Shown here piece by piece: positions 7,842 through 17,221 of a DNA stretch of 64,000 nucleotides. Position 1 is the first letter of the stretch. Every line of letters begins with the position of its first letter. Below the pieces are notes generated by a model. The model made no database searches, was not told the DNA's origin, and saw only the letters and a list, made by a program, of their open reading frames with translations. Position numbers and translations under genes: made by a program. The stretch covers positions 3,844,001 through 3,908,000 of the forward strand of contig NZ_CP049919.1 in the NCBI RefSeq assembly GCF_015624425.1. The letters run 5' to 3'. The DNA is from Roseateles sp. DAIF2 (lineage in GTDB: Bacteria; Pseudomonadota; Gammaproteobacteria; Burkholderiales; Burkholderiaceae_C).

Positions 7842-9473
7842 TCAGTCCGGCCGGCGCAGGCGGAAGCGCTGCAGCTTGCCGGTTTCGGTGCGCGGCAGGC
7901 TGGCGCGGAACTCTATCGCACGCGGGTACTTGTAGGGCGCGATCGTCGCCTTCACATGGTCCTGCAGCTCCCGGATCAGGGTCGGGTCTTGCGCCAGCTG
8001 CGGCTGCACGCCCTCGCGCAGCACGACGAAGGCCTTGACGATCTGGCCGCGCTCGGCGTCGGCCACGCCGACCACGCCGCATTCCGCCACCTTCGGATGG
8101 GCCAGCAGCGCGCTCTCCACCTCGGGGCCGGCGATGTTGTAGCCGCCGGAGATGATCATGTCGTCGGTACGGGCCTGGTAGACGTAGTAGCCCTGCTCGT
8201 CGACCAGATAGGCGTCGCCGGTCAGATTCCAGCCGTTCTTCACATAGCCGGCCTGGCGATCGTCGGCCAGGTAGCGGCAGCCGGTCGGCCCCTTGACCGC
8301 CAGCTTGCCGACCTGGCCCGCCGGCAAGACCCGGCCCTCCTCGTCCAGGATGCAGGCGCGGTAGCCGGGCACGGGCTTGCCGGTGGCGCCGGGCCGGGCC
8401 TCGGCCTCGGTATGCGAGATGAAGATGTGCAGCAGCTCGGTGGCGCCGATGCCGTCGATCATCTCGATGCCGGTGACGTCCTTCCACAGCTGCCGCGTCG
8501 CGGCCGGCAGCGCCTCGCCGGCGCTGACGCATTTGCGCAGGCTGGACAGATCATGTTCTCCGGCGTGGGCCGCCATCGCGCGGTAGGAGGTCGGCGCGGT
8601 GAAGCAGACCGTGGCCCGGTACTGGGCGATCGCCGGCAACAGCAGCTCGGGCGAGGCTTTCTCCAGCAGCACGGTCGAGGCGCCGACGCTCATCGGGAAC
8701 AGCAGCAGCCCGCCCAGGCCGAAGGTGAAGGCCAGCGGCGGGCTGCCGATGAACACATCGTCGGCCACCGCGCGCAGGCAATGCGCGGGCCAGCAGCGCA
8801 GGATGGCCAGCACGTCGCGATGGAAATGCATCGTGCCCTTGGGCTGGCCGGTGGTGCCGGAGGTGAAGGCGATGATGCAGCAGTCGTCCGCCGCGGTGTC
8901 CACGTTCGCGAAGTCCGCCGGCTTGGCCCCGGCCAGGGCCTCGATGCCGTCCGGCGCCGCGCCGGCCATGTAGTGGGCGATGGTTTTTAAGCTCGGGCAT
9001 TGCGCCTGCGCCAGCGCCAGCTCCTCGGCCAGGCGCGCGTCGCACAGCGCATGGCTGACCTCGGCCTTCTGGATCACCTGGCACAGCTCCTTGGCGCGCA
9101 GCAGCGGCATCGTCGCCACCGCGATCGCGCCGACCTTCATGATCGCGAACCAGCAGGCCGCCATCTGCGGACAGTTGGCGCCGCGCAGCAGCACGCGGTT
9201 GCCGGGCACGACGCCCAGGTCCTCCACCAGCACGCGGGCGATGCGGTTCGCCTCGGCCTGCAGCTGCGCATAGCTCCAGCGCAGGCCGCCGGCGCCCAGC
9301 AGGCAGGGGCGATCGCCGCGGCCTTCACGCACCCAGCGGTCCAGCAGCTCGTCCGCACAGTTCAGCCGCTCGGGGAACTGCAGCTCGGGCAGATCGAAGA
9401 CCAGCTCCGGCCACTGGTCCTGCGGCGGGAGGTTTTCTCGTGCAAAGGTATCCAGATGTGCCGTGTAAGTCAT
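7842..9473 (-). CDS. abmG: 2-aminobenzoate-CoA ligase (benzoate-CoA ligase family)
   Basis: A 543-residue adenylate-forming enzyme that should activate anthranilate to 2-aminobenzoyl-CoA at the cost of ATP. The P-loop FTSGTTGQPKG, the GIGATELLHIF motif, the hinge segment TDDMIISGGYNI and the C-terminal catalytic Lys in PRTETGKLQRF are all present. Sequence features match the benzoate/2-aminobenzoate-CoA ligase group. Its location between the acyl-CoA dehydrogenase and the transporter, in an operon headed by a 2-aminobenzoyl-CoA monooxygenase/reductase, supports anthranilate as the substrate over benzoate. The layout resembles the anthranilate clusters described in Azoarcus evansii. Confidence 0.88.
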   Translation of the reverse strand: MTYTAHLDTFARENLPPQDQWPELVFDLPELQFPERLNCADELLDRWVREGRGDRPCLLGAGGLRWSYAQLQAEANRIARVLVEDLGVVPGNRVLLRGANCPQMAACWFAIMKVGAIAVATMPLLRAKELCQVIQKAEVSHALCDARLAEELALAQAQCPSLKTIAHYMAGAAPDGIEALAGAKPADFANVDTAADDCCIIAFTSGTTGQPKGTMHFHRDVLAILRCWPAHCLRAVADDVFIGSPPLAFTFGLGGLLLFPMSVGASTVLLEKASPELLLPAIAQYRATVCFTAPTSYRAMAAHAGEHDLSSLRKCVSAGEALPAATRQLWKDVTGIEMIDGIGATELLHIFISHTEAEARPGATGKPVPGYRACILDEEGRVLPAGQVGKLAVKGPTGCRYLADDRQAGYVKNGWNLTGDAYLVDEQGYYVYQARTDDMIISGGYNIAGPEVESALLAHPKVAECGVVGVADAERGQIVKAFVVLREGVQPQLAQDPTLIRELQDHVKATIAPYKYPRAIEFRASLPRTETGKLQRFRLRRPD

Positions 9474-9483
9474 GACTCTCTCG

Positions 9484-10632
9484 TTAGCCGTTCTTCAGAA
9501 GGTCTCGACCGATGATCAACTGCTGTACTTCGCTGGCGCCCTCGTAGATGCGCAGCGCGCGGATCTCGCGATAGAGCGACTCGACAATCTCGCCGCTCTT
9601 CACGCCGCGCCCGCCATGCAGCTGCACCGCCGCGTCGATCACGTGCTGCGCGCCCTCGGTGGCCATCAGCTTGGCCATCGCGGCCTCGCGGGTGATGGTC
9701 TGCCCCTGGTCGCGCTGCCAGGCGGCGCGGTAGACCAGAAGCGCGGAGCTGTCCACGCTGCAGGCCATCTCAGCGAGCTTGGCCTGCGTCAGCGGCAGAT
9801 CGGCAAGCGTCGCGCCAAACATCGGGCGCTCTCTCGATTGGCGCAGCCCCTCCTGCAGCGCGCGGCGCGCGAAGCCCAGGGCCGCGGCGGCTACCGAGGT
9901 GCGGAACACGTCCAGGGTGCGCATCGCCACCTTGAAGCCCTCGCCGGGCGCGCCGATCATCTGGCTCTTGGGCACGCGGCAGTTGCTGAACTTCAGGCGC
10001 GCCAGCGGATGCGGCGCGATCACCTCGATGCGCTCGGCGATCTCGAAACCCGGCAACCCGGCATCGACGATGAAGGCGCTGATGCCGCGCGAACCCGGCG
10101 CTTCGCCGGTGCGCGCAAACAGCACATAGAAGTCCGCGATGCCGCCATTGGAGATCCAGGTCTTCTCACCGTTGATCACATAGTCGTCGCCATCGGCGAC
10201 GGCGCTGCACCGCATCGCCGCGACGTCCGAACCCGCCTCCGGCTCCGACAGCGCAAAGGCCGCCAGCGCCTCGCCGCGAGCCACGCGCGGCAGATAGCGC
10301 TCGCGCTGCGCGGCCGTGCCCTGCAGCGAGATCGCGCCGGAGCCCAGGCCCTGCATCGCGAAGGCGAAGTCGGCCAGGCCATGGTGGCGCGCCAGGGTCT
10401 CGCGCAGCAGGCAGATCGCGCGGGTGTCGATCGCCTCGCCCTCGCCCGCCACCGCATGGTTCAGCCAGCCGCCCTGCCCCAGGGCCTTCACCAGCGCCCT
10501 GCACTCGGCATCCACGTCGGAGTCATGCGCATGACCGGAAAGCTGCGTCGCGCACCAGGCCTCGAGCGAGGTCGCCAGCTCGCGGTGTTTGGCGTCGAAG
10601 AAGGGCCAGTCGAGGTGCTTCAGATGAGACAT
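9484..10632 (-). CDS. acyl-CoA dehydrogenase, aminobenzoate pathway
   Basis: A 382-residue acyl-CoA dehydrogenase. The FAD/substrate motif [15 protein letters not shown], the segment [10 protein letters not shown] and the C-terminal [18 protein letters not shown] are diagnostic; the Glu in YEGASE aligns with the catalytic base of medium-chain enzymes. It lies 1 bp from the crotonase gene upstream and 10 bp from the CoA-ligase gene downstream. After 2-aminobenzoyl-CoA has been dearomatised, a dehydrogenase is needed for beta-oxidation-like steps on the alicyclic or ring-opened acyl-CoA; the exact substrate is inferred. Confidence 0.88.
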   Translation of the reverse strand: MSHLKHLDWPFFDAKHRELATSLEAWCATQLSGHAHDSDVDAECRALVKALGQGGWLNHAVAGEGEAIDTRAICLLRETLARHHGLADFAFAMQGLGSGAISLQGTAAQRERYLPRVARGEALAAFALSEPEAGSDVAAMRCSAVADGDDYVINGEKTWISNGGIADFYVLFARTGEAPGSRGISAFIVDAGLPGFEIAERIEVIAPHPLARLKFSNCRVPKSQMIGAPGEGFKVAMRTLDVFRTSVAAAALGFARRALQEGLRQSRERPMFGATLADLPLTQAKLAEMACSVDSSALLVYRAAWQRDQGQTITREAAMAKLMATEGAQHVIDAAVQLHGGRGVKSGEIVESLYREIRALRIYEGASEVQQLIIGRDLLKNG

Positions 10633-10633
10633 C

Positions 10634-11473
10634 TCAGTCTCCCTTGAACTCGGGCCGCTGCTTGGCGACGAAGGCGTGGTAGGCGCGGTGGAAGTCCTGC
10701 GTCATCATGCAGATCGCCTGGGCCTGCGCCTCGGACTCGATCGCCTCGTCGACGCCCATCGCCCATTCCTGGTGCAGCATCTTCTTGGTCATCGCATGGC
10801 CGAAGCTGGGGCCGTTGGCGATCTCGCCGGCCCAGGTCAGCGCGTTCTCCAGCAGCACCTCGGGCTCCAGCAGCCGGTTCAGGAAGCCCCATTGATGCCC
10901 CTCCTCGCCACCCAGGCTGCGGCCCGAGTACAGCAGGTCCGAGGCGCGGCCCTGGCCGATGATGCGCGGCAAGATTGAGCAGGCGCCCATATCGCAGCCG
11001 GCCAAGCCGACGCGGGTGAACAGGAAGGCGGTCTTGCTGCGCGCGGTGCCGACGCGCAGGTCCGAGGCCATCGCGACGATCGCGCCGGCGCCGGCACAGA
11101 CGCCGTCGATCGCCGAGATGATGGGCTGCGGGCAGGCCCGCATCGCCTTCACCAGGTCGCCGGTCATGCGGGTGAAAGCCAGCAGATCGGGCATGCTCAT
11201 CTGGGTCAGCGGACCGATGATCTCGTGCACATCGCCGCCGGAGCAGAAATTGCCGCCCGCGCCCTGCACCACGATGGCCCGCACCTCGTCCACATAGCTC
11301 AGCGTGCGAAACAGGTCGCGCAGCTCGGCATAGGACTCGAAGGTCAGCGGGTTCTTGCGCTCGGGCCGGTTCAGGGTGATCAGGCCCACCGCGCCGCGCT
11401 GCTCCCAGAGGAAGTGTTCGGGCTTGAAGTCCGCGAGGCTGCGGCGGTTGCCGTCGATCAAATGCTTATCCAT
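10634..11473 (-). CDS. crotonase-family enzyme (annotated type: enoyl-CoA hydratase), possible ring-opening enzyme
   Basis: A 279-residue crotonase-fold protein. The oxyanion-hole segments [12 protein letters not shown] and [20 protein letters not shown] are intact. By hand alignment the two catalytic glutamates of classical enoyl-CoA hydratase are not conserved: the first position is Arg154 (FTRVGL) and the second is Asp. Instead Asp161 in GCDMGA falls where MenB and BadI carry an Asp. Those enzymes act on cyclic beta-keto acyl-CoAs, so a ring-opening role in anthranilate degradation is plausible. Its place in the operon, after the MarR gene and before the dehydrogenase, fits this, but the alignment was done by eye. 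Confidence 0.82.
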   Translation of the reverse strand: MDKHLIDGNRRSLADFKPEHFLWEQRGAVGLITLNRPERKNPLTFESYAELRDLFRTLSYVDEVRAIVVQGAGGNFCSGGDVHEIIGPLTQMSMPDLLAFTRMTGDLVKAMRACPQPIISAIDGVCAGAGAIVAMASDLRVGTARSKTAFLFTRVGLAGCDMGACSILPRIIGQGRASDLLYSGRSLGGEEGHQWGFLNRLLEPEVLLENALTWAGEIANGPSFGHAMTKKMLHQEWAMGVDEAIESEAQAQAICMMTQDFHRAYHAFVAKQRPEFKGD

Positions 11474-11476
11474 TGC

Positions 11477-11977
11477 TTATTGCTTCCTCGTTGTCTCGGC
11501 AAGATGGGTCTTCAGCCCGGCCAGCAACTCGTAGACCTGGGCCTTTTCATCGGCGCCCCAGCCGGCCAGCAGTTCGACGATCCAGCCCTCGTGGGTGGCG
11601 GCCATGCGCTTGAACTGGCGCTTGCCGGCCGGGGTCAGCTTGACGGTGAAGCTGCGCCGGTCGCTGGGGTGCGGCTCGCGCAGCACCAGGCCTTCCGCCT
11701 CCAGCTGGTCGGTGATGCCGGTGACATTGCCGCCGGTCACCATCAGGCGCTGCGACAGCTCGCGCATCGTCAGCCCGTCGGGGCTGCGCTCCAGCTGGGC
11801 CAGCAGGTCGAAGCGCGGCAGGGTGGTCGCGAAGTCCTGGCGCAGGCGCTGGCGGATCTGGTCCTCGATGCGCGTGGTGCAGGCCAGCAGGCGCAGCCAG
11901 AGCTTCAGCGCCTGGTGGTCGCGGTCGCTGACGCGCGATTCCAGGTCGGGTTCGGGCAGCAGGCCGTCGTCCAGCAT
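11477..11977 (-). CDS. MarR-family regulator within the aminobenzoate operon
   Basis: A 166-residue MarR-type winged-helix repressor. The core RFDLLAQLERSPDGLTMREL, then LMVTGGNVTGITDQLEAEGLV and the wing REPHPSDRRSFTVKLT are typical. The frame extends far upstream through the SDR gene, but the ATG at 11977 overlaps the SDR stop as TGATG and has a GGGGAG site. Being inside the operon, it probably autoregulates the promoter upstream of abmA, where a dyad GACAT-N11-ATGTC overlaps the -35 box. The inducer is likely an aromatic CoA thioester, as known for related MarR repressors; this is inference. Confidence 0.9.
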   Translation of the reverse strand: MLDDGLLPEPDLESRVSDRDHQALKLWLRLLACTTRIEDQIRQRLRQDFATTLPRFDLLAQLERSPDGLTMRELSQRLMVTGGNVTGITDQLEAEGLVLREPHPSDRRSFTVKLTPAGKRQFKRMAATHEGWIVELLAGWGADEKAQVYELLAGLKTHLAETTRKQ

Positions 11978-12726
11978 CACATGATCTCCCCACCAGCGAT
12001 CGCGATGGCCTGGCCGGTGATCGAGCCGCTGCCGGGCTGCAGCAGCCATGCCACCGTCGCGGCCACCTCCTCGGGCTGGATCAGCCGGCCCTGCGGATTG
12101 ACCGCGGCCAGCTCGGCGCGTGCGGCCTCGGCCGTGCGCCCGGTCTTGGCGGTGATGGTCTCGACCGCCTGCGCGACGATCTCGGTCTCGGTATAGCCGG
12201 GACAGACGGCATTGACCGTCACTCCCTTCCTGCTCATCTCCAGCGCCAGCGCCCGGGTCAGGCCCAGCACCCCATGCTTGGCCGCGCAGTAGGCCGCAAC
12301 ATAGGCATAGCCCTTCAGCGCCGCGGTGCTGGCCACATTGACGATGCGGCCGAAGCCCTGCTGCGTCATGCCGGGCAGCACCGCGCGGCTGCACAGAAAG
12401 GTGCCGGTGAGGTTCACGTTCAGCAGGCGCTGCCAGGTCTCCAGCGAGGTCTTGGCCAGCGGCGCGGTCTCGACCTGGCCGGCGTTGTTGACCAGGATGT
12501 CGACTTGGCCGACGGCCGCGAAGGCGGAGGCCACGCTGGCCTCGTCGCCGACATCGCAGACCTGGACCGCGACCTTTCCGCCCAATTGCCGCTGCTGCGC
12601 CTGCAGACGTTCCAGGCTGCGGCCCATCAGGGTGATGCGATGACCGTCGTCGAGCAGACGCCTGGCGATCGCGGCGCCGATGCCGCTGCCGCCACCGGTG
12701 ATCACGGCATGTCCTTGCGTGCTCAT
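11977..12726 (-). CDS. short-chain dehydrogenase/reductase (3-hydroxyacyl-CoA dehydrogenase type)
   Basis: A 249-residue classical SDR. The nucleotide motif TGGGSGIG is at about residues 10-17, NNAG marks the structural core, and the catalytic Ser and YxxxK (YCAAK) are present, followed by [10 protein letters not shown]. The gene overlaps abmA by 4 bp (ATGA) and marR by 1 bp, so the three are translationally coupled. It probably oxidises a hydroxyl or reduces an oxo group of an alicyclic CoA intermediate of anthranilate breakdown. Similar SDRs sit in known 2-aminobenzoyl-CoA gene clusters. Confidence 0.9.
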   Translation of the reverse strand: MSTQGHAVITGGGSGIGAAIARRLLDDGHRITLMGRSLERLQAQQRQLGGKVAVQVCDVGDEASVASAFAAVGQVDILVNNAGQVETAPLAKTSLETWQRLLNVNLTGTFLCSRAVLPGMTQQGFGRIVNVASTAALKGYAYVAAYCAAKHGVLGLTRALALEMSRKGVTVNAVCPGYTETEIVAQAVETITAKTGRTAEAARAELAAVNPQGRLIQPEEVAATVAWLLQPGSGSITGQAIAIAGGEIM

Positions 12727-15077
12727 ACGCCCAGCGCCTTGTTTGCGGCATCGGCCGCGGCGGCGCCACCGCCCTGGGCGCGCTGGCGTCCGAACTCGCG
12801 CTCCAGCTGGGTCTTGCCGGAGATGTAGGGCTGCGGCCAGTCCAGGCCCGGGCCGCCGAGGTAGCCAATCTTGGCGGCCTCGGTCAGGGTCCAGGCCGGG
12901 TTCGCCAGATGCGGGCGGGCGATCGCGCAGAGATCGGCGCGGCCGGCCGCGATGATGCTGTTGACATGGTCGGCCTCGGAGATCGCGCCGACGGCGATCG
13001 TCGCGATGCCGACCTTGTTGCGCACGGCCTCCGAGAACGGCGTCTGCCACATGCGGCCGTAGGTGGGCTTTTCGGCCTTGCTGACCTGGCCCGAAGACAC
13101 GTCGATCAGATCCGCACCGGCCGCCTTGAAGGCCGCGGCGATCCGCACCGCATCGTCCGGCGTGGTGCCACCCTTGACCCAGTCATGCGCCGAGATGCGC
13201 ACCGACATCGGCTTGTCCTGCGGCCAGACCTCGCGCATCGCGGTGAAGACCTCCAGCGGATAGCGCAGCCGGTTTTCCAGCGAGCCGCCGTACGCGTCCT
13301 CGCGCCGGTTGGTCAGCGGCGAGATGAAGCTGGACAGCAGATAGCCATGGGCGCAATGCAGCTCCAGCCAGTCGAAGCCGGCGGCCGCGGCCCGCTTCGT
13401 CGCGGCGACGAAGTCGGCCTTGACCCGGTCCATGTCCTCGCGCGTCATCGCGCGCGAGGTCTGGCTGACGCCTTCCAGATACTGCTGGGGCGAGGCCGAG
13501 ATCAGCGGCCAGTTGCCCGCCTCCAGCGGCTGGTCGATGCCCTCCCAGGCCACCCGGGTCGAACCCTTGGCGCCGGCATGGCCCAGCTGCATCGCGATCT
13601 TGGCCGTCGTGTGCGCGTGCACATGGTCGACGATGCGCTTCCAGGCCGCGCCCTGCGCGTCGCTCCACAGGCCCGGGCAGCCGGGCGTGATGCGCGCGTC
13701 GGGCGAGGTGCAGGTCATCTCGGCGAACACCAGGCCGGCGCCGCCGGCGGCGCGCGCACCCAGGTGCATCAGGTGGTAGTCGCCGGGCAGGCCGTCGACG
13801 CAGGAGTACTGCGCCATCGGCGAGACGACGACGCGGTTCTTCAGCGCCGTGCCGCGCAGCTTGAAGGGCGTGAACATCGGCGGCACCGCCTGGCCGCCGG
13901 CCACGCCGCTGCGCTCGCCCAGCCAGCGCTCGAACTCACGCACATAGCCGGCATCGCGCAGGCGCAGGTTCTCGTGCGAGATGCGCTGCGAGCGGGTCAG
14001 CAGCGAATAGGCGAACTGCTCGGGCGCCAGCCGCGCATGGCGCTCGACGTTCTCGAACCATTCGGTGCTGTTGCGCGCCGCGTTCTGGATGCGCAGCACC
14101 TCGATGCCGCGCGCCGCCTCGTAGTCCTTCAGCGCCGCGTCCAGTTCGCCCTGCGCCGCTTGACCGATGTCGCGCGCCAGCGCGATCGCATCCTCCAGCG
14201 CCAGCTTGGTGCCGGAGCCGATCGAGAAATGCGCGGTATGCGCGGCGTCGCCCATCAGCACCACCGGCACGCCGGCAGCATTGCGGTGCACCCAGCGCTG
14301 GCAGACCACGCGCGGGAAGCGAATCCATTGCGCCGAGCCGCGCAGATGCGAGGCGTTGGAGATGAGCTTGTGGCCGTCCAGCACCTTGGCAAAGAGCTGT
14401 TCGCAGAAGGCGATGCCCTCCTCCTTGCTCATCGCCTCCAGCCCAGCGGCCTGCCAGACGGCTTCCGGCGTCTCGACGATGAAGGTCGAATGGGTCTCGT
14501 CGAAGCGGTAGGCATGGGCCTGGAACCAGCCCCACTCGGTCTGCTGGAAGTCGAAGGTGAAGGCGTCGAACAGCTTGGTCGTGCCCAGCCAGACGAAGCG
14601 GCAGTTGCGCAGGTCGATGTCGGGCTGGTAGCTGGCCGCGTATTTCTGGCGGATGCGGCTGTTCAAGCCATCGGCCGCGATGATCAGGTCGGCGTCGACG
14701 ATCTCGGCATCGTCCTGCACATCGCTCTGGTAGCGGATCTCGACGCCCAGTTCCTCGCAGCGCTGCTGCAGGATGTTCAGCAGCTTCATGCGGCCGATGC
14801 CGCAGAAGCCATGGCCGCCGGAGACCAGCTTGCGGCCCTGGATATGGACCGCGATGTCGTCCCAATGGTTGAAGGCATCGAGGATCTGGCCGGCGGTCTT
14901 CGGATCGGCCTCGCGCAGCGCGGCCAGGGTCTGGTCGGAGAACACCACGCCCCAGCCGAAGGTGTCGCCGGCGCGGTTGCGCTCCAGCACCGTGACGCGG
15001 TTCGCGGGGTTCTGCTTCTTCATCAGCAGCGCGAAATACAGACCGGCGGGACCGCCGCCTATGCAGGTGATGCGCAT
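12723..15077 (-). CDS. abmA: 2-aminobenzoyl-CoA monooxygenase/reductase (two-domain flavoprotein)
   Basis: A 784-residue fusion. The N-terminal half (about 1-390) is an FAD aromatic hydroxylase with the dinucleotide motif [12 protein letters not shown] and the late FAD motif [20 protein letters not shown]. The C-terminal half (about 400-784) is an Old Yellow Enzyme-type FMN reductase starting MFTPFKLRG, with [13 protein letters not shown] and [13 protein letters not shown]. This architecture is that of 2-aminobenzoyl-CoA monooxygenase/reductase, which hydroxylates and then hydrogenates the ring, and of the related salicylyl-CoA 5-hydroxylases. The ATG at 15077 has an AAGAGG site; an upstream TTG is a poor alternative. 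As first gene of the operon it defines the pathway. Confidence 0.92.
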   Translation of the reverse strand: MRITCIGGGPAGLYFALLMKKQNPANRVTVLERNRAGDTFGWGVVFSDQTLAALREADPKTAGQILDAFNHWDDIAVHIQGRKLVSGGHGFCGIGRMKLLNILQQRCEELGVEIRYQSDVQDDAEIVDADLIIAADGLNSRIRQKYAASYQPDIDLRNCRFVWLGTTKLFDAFTFDFQQTEWGWFQAHAYRFDETHSTFIVETPEAVWQAAGLEAMSKEEGIAFCEQLFAKVLDGHKLISNASHLRGSAQWIRFPRVVCQRWVHRNAAGVPVVLMGDAAHTAHFSIGSGTKLALEDAIALARDIGQAAQGELDAALKDYEAARGIEVLRIQNAARNSTEWFENVERHARLAPEQFAYSLLTRSQRISHENLRLRDAGYVREFERWLGERSGVAGGQAVPPMFTPFKLRGTALKNRVVVSPMAQYSCVDGLPGDYHLMHLGARAAGGAGLVFAEMTCTSPDARITPGCPGLWSDAQGAAWKRIVDHVHAHTTAKIAMQLGHAGAKGSTRVAWEGIDQPLEAGNWPLISASPQQYLEGVSQTSRAMTREDMDRVKADFVAATKRAAAAGFDWLELHCAHGYLLSSFISPLTNRREDAYGGSLENRLRYPLEVFTAMREVWPQDKPMSVRISAHDWVKGGTTPDDAVRIAAAFKAAGADLIDVSSGQVSKAEKPTYGRMWQTPFSEAVRNKVGIATIAVGAISEADHVNSIIAAGRADLCAIARPHLANPAWTLTEAAKIGYLGGPGLDWPQPYISGKTQLEREFGRQRAQGGGAAAADAANKALGV

Positions 15078-15106
15078 GGTGCCTCTTGACAACTCCAATG
15101 CGAGCC

Positions 15107-15135
15107 ACTTTAGACATAGATATTTTAGATGTCAA
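15107..15135 (-). promoter_or_regulatory. sigma-70-type promoter of the aminobenzoate operon
   Basis: On the minus strand a perfect -35 box TTGACA (15135-15130) is followed after 17 bp by TAAAGT (15112-15107), matching four of six -10 positions. The predicted transcription start is near 15100, about 23 bp before the abmA ATG. Confidence 0.7.
15113..15133. promoter_or_regulatory. candidate MarR operator in abm promoter
   Basis: The inverted repeat GACAT-N11-ATGTC spans the promoter spacer and part of the -35 box. TTTAGA is also repeated directly at 15109 and 15124. A repressor bound here would block RNA polymerase; the MarR protein encoded in the operon is the obvious candidate. Confidence 0.5.
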
Positions 15136-15285
15136 TTAATTTGCCAAACTGGCAGACTCGGGACTTACCCGGTCCGGATCGCCGTTCCGGGCACTTGCGT
15201 AAATCACCCGGCCTTGTTGGAATTAACCGACACCACGGCATTTCAAGCCTTGTTAAGGTGCGCGCCGCTTCACAGGAGTACCGCC

Positions 15286-15909
15286 ATGCAACGCCTCTGG
15301 GACATCTCTCCCCTGGTGGCCCCCGACGCGCCGATCTTCCCCGGCGACGAGCCCTTTTCGCTGAGCTGGACCGCCCGGCTCTCGCCCGGCTGCCCGGTGA
15401 ATCTCAGCGCGATCACGATGTCGCCGCATGTCGGCGCCCATGCCGATGCGCCGCTGCATTACGCCAACGACGCGCCCAGCGCCGCCGAGGTGGATCTCGA
15501 CGCCTACCTCGGCCCCTGCCGCGTGATCCATGCCATCGATTGCGGCCCGCTGATCCGCATCGAGCATCTGCGGCATGCGGCCGCCGACCTGCCGCCGCGC
15601 GTGCTGGTGCGCTGCATGCAAAAGGCCGATACGGCCTGGAACCCCGAGTTCAGCGCCTATGCGCCCGAGACCGTCGAATGGCTGGCCGCCCAGGGCGTCC
15701 GGCTGATCGGCCTGGACACGCCCTCGGTCGACCCGGCCAGCAGCAAGCTACTTCCCAGCCATCAGCAGCTCTTGCGCCTGAACCTGCGCGTGCTGGAGAA
15801 CCTGGTGCTGGACGAGGTGCCCGAGGGCGACTTCGAATTGATCGCGCTGCCGCTGAAGCTGGCCGGTGCCTGTGCATCCCCGGTGCGCGCGGTGTTGCGC
15901 ACCCTTTGA
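15286..15909 (+). CDS. kynB: kynurenine formamidase (arylformamidase)
   Basis: A 207-residue cyclase-family metal hydrolase that converts N-formylkynurenine to kynurenine plus formate. The metal-binding motif HVGAHADAPLH (about residues 47-57) and the C-terminal FELIALPLKLAGACASPVRAV are characteristic of bacterial KynB. The ATG at 15286 has an AGGAG site 7 bp upstream; longer upstream reading frames have no such site. It is the first gene of kynB-kynU-kynA, the standard bacterial order for tryptophan to anthranilate, and ends 10 bp before kynU. Confidence 0.95.
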   Translation: MQRLWDISPLVAPDAPIFPGDEPFSLSWTARLSPGCPVNLSAITMSPHVGAHADAPLHYANDAPSAAEVDLDAYLGPCRVIHAIDCGPLIRIEHLRHAAADLPPRVLVRCMQKADTAWNPEFSAYAPETVEWLAAQGVRLIGLDTPSVDPASSKLLPSHQQLLRLNLRVLENLVLDEVPEGDFELIALPLKLAGACASPVRAVLRTL

Positions 15910-15919
15910 TGGAGTGACG

Positions 15920-17221
15920 ATGAAGACAAGAGACGATGCGCTTGCGCGCGATGCGGCCGACCCGCTGCGCGGCTTGAAGGACCAGTTCGATCTGCCGCCC
16001 GGCGTGATCTATCTGGACGGCAATTCGCTGGGCGTTGCCCCAAAGGCGACCGCCGCGCGGGTACAGGAGGTGGTGACCCGGGAATGGGGCCGCGACCTGA
16101 TCAAGGCCTGGAACACCGCCGACTGGATGCACCTGCCCGAACGCGTCGGCGACAAGATCGCCCGTCTGGTCGGCGCCGCGCCGGGCGAGCTGGTGGTGGC
16201 GGACTCGACCTCGCTGAACCTCTACAAGGTGCTGGCCGCGGCGATCCGCATCACGCAGACCGACGCGCCCCAGCGCAAGCTGGTGGTCTCGGAGCGCAGC
16301 AACTTCCCGACCGACCTCTACATCGCCGAGAGCCTGTGCAACCAGCATGGCTACACGCTGAAGCTGGTCGACAGCGTCGACGAGATCCCCGGCATCCTGA
16401 ACGCCGATCTGGCCGTGCTGATGCTGACCGAGGTCAACTACCGCACCGGCTACAAGCACGACATGGCCGCGCTGACCGCCGCGGCCCAGGCCGCCGGCGC
16501 GCTGACGGTCTGGGACCTGGCCCATTCGGCCGGAGCCATTCCCGTCGACCTGAAGGGCGCAAATGCCGACTTCGCGATCGGCTGCGGCTACAAGTACCTG
16601 AACGGCGGCCCCGGCGCCCCGGCCTTCGTCTGGGTGCACCCGCGCCATACCGACCGCTTCTGGCAGCCGCTGTCGGGCTGGATGGGCCATGCCGCGCCCT
16701 TCGAGTTCACGCCCGGCTACCAGCCCGCGCCCGGCATTCGCCGCTATGTCTGCGGCACGCCCTCGGTGATCGGCGCCTCGGCGCTGGAATGCGGCGTCGA
16801 CACGGTGCTGGCGGCCGAGCCCTTGGGCGGCATGGCGGCACTGCGCGAGAAGTCGCTGGCGCTGACCGAGGCCTTCGCGGCCCTGGCGGAGGAACGCTGC
16901 GGCGAGTTCGGTGTCTACGCCGTGTCGCCGCGCAATCCGGCGCGGCGCGGCAGCCAGGTCTGCCTGGCGCTGAAGGCCCCGCTGCATGAGACGGCCGGCT
17001 ATGCGGTGGTGCAGGCCCTGATCGCGCGCGGCGTGATCGGCGACTTCCGCGCCGGCGACCCGGCGCGGCTGGAGGCCGTCCCCCACATCCTGCGCTTCGG
17101 CTTCACGCCGCTGTACATCGGCTTCGCCGATGTCTGGGACGCGGTCGAGCATCTGCACCAGGTGCTGGCCAGCGGCGAGTGGCGCGAGGCACGTTTCAAC
17201 GCAAAGGCTGCAGTGACATGA
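15920..17221 (+). CDS. kynU: kynureninase
   Basis: A 433-residue PLP-dependent enzyme that splits kynurenine into anthranilate and alanine. YLDGNSLG near the N-terminus, [13 protein letters not shown], and the Schiff-base Lys in [16 protein letters not shown] are diagnostic. The ATG at 15920 is preceded by GGAG and lies just after kynB; the open frame further upstream overlaps kynB and is not used. It overlaps kynA by 4 bp (ATGA). Its product, anthranilate, is the substrate of the divergent CoA ligase, linking both operons. Confidence 0.96.
   Translation: MKTRDDALARDAADPLRGLKDQFDLPPGVIYLDGNSLGVAPKATAARVQEVVTREWGRDLIKAWNTADWMHLPERVGDKIARLVGAAPGELVVADSTSLNLYKVLAAAIRITQTDAPQRKLVVSERSNFPTDLYIAESLCNQHGYTLKLVDSVDEIPGILNADLAVLMLTEVNYRTGYKHDMAALTAAAQAAGALTVWDLAHSAGAIPVDLKGANADFAIGCGYKYLNGGPGAPAFVWVHPRHTDRFWQPLSGWMGHAAPFEFTPGYQPAPGIRRYVCGTPSVIGASALECGVDTVLAAEPLGGMAALREKSLALTEAFAALAEERCGEFGVYAVSPRNPARRGSQVCLALKAPLHETAGYAVVQALIARGVIGDFRAGDPARLEAVPHILRFGFTPLYIGFADVWDAVEHLHQVLASGEWREARFNAKAAVT

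Larger units (their letters stand above)
15078..15285. promoter_or_regulatory. abm / kyn divergent control region
   Basis: This 208-bp gap separates the aminobenzoate operon (minus) from kynBUA (plus) and is strikingly AT-rich between 15107 and 15150. It contains a strong minus-strand promoter and a dyad, listed separately. The kynB ribosome site AGGAG is at 15274-15278. I could not assign a convincing sigma-70 promoter for kynB. Confidence 0.7.

Noticed and set aside
7842..9473. Benzoate-CoA ligase of the box (benzoyl-CoA epoxidase) pathway
   Set aside because: No boxA, boxB or boxC is present; instead the operon has the 2-aminobenzoyl-CoA monooxygenase/reductase, so aminobenzoate is the better substrate.
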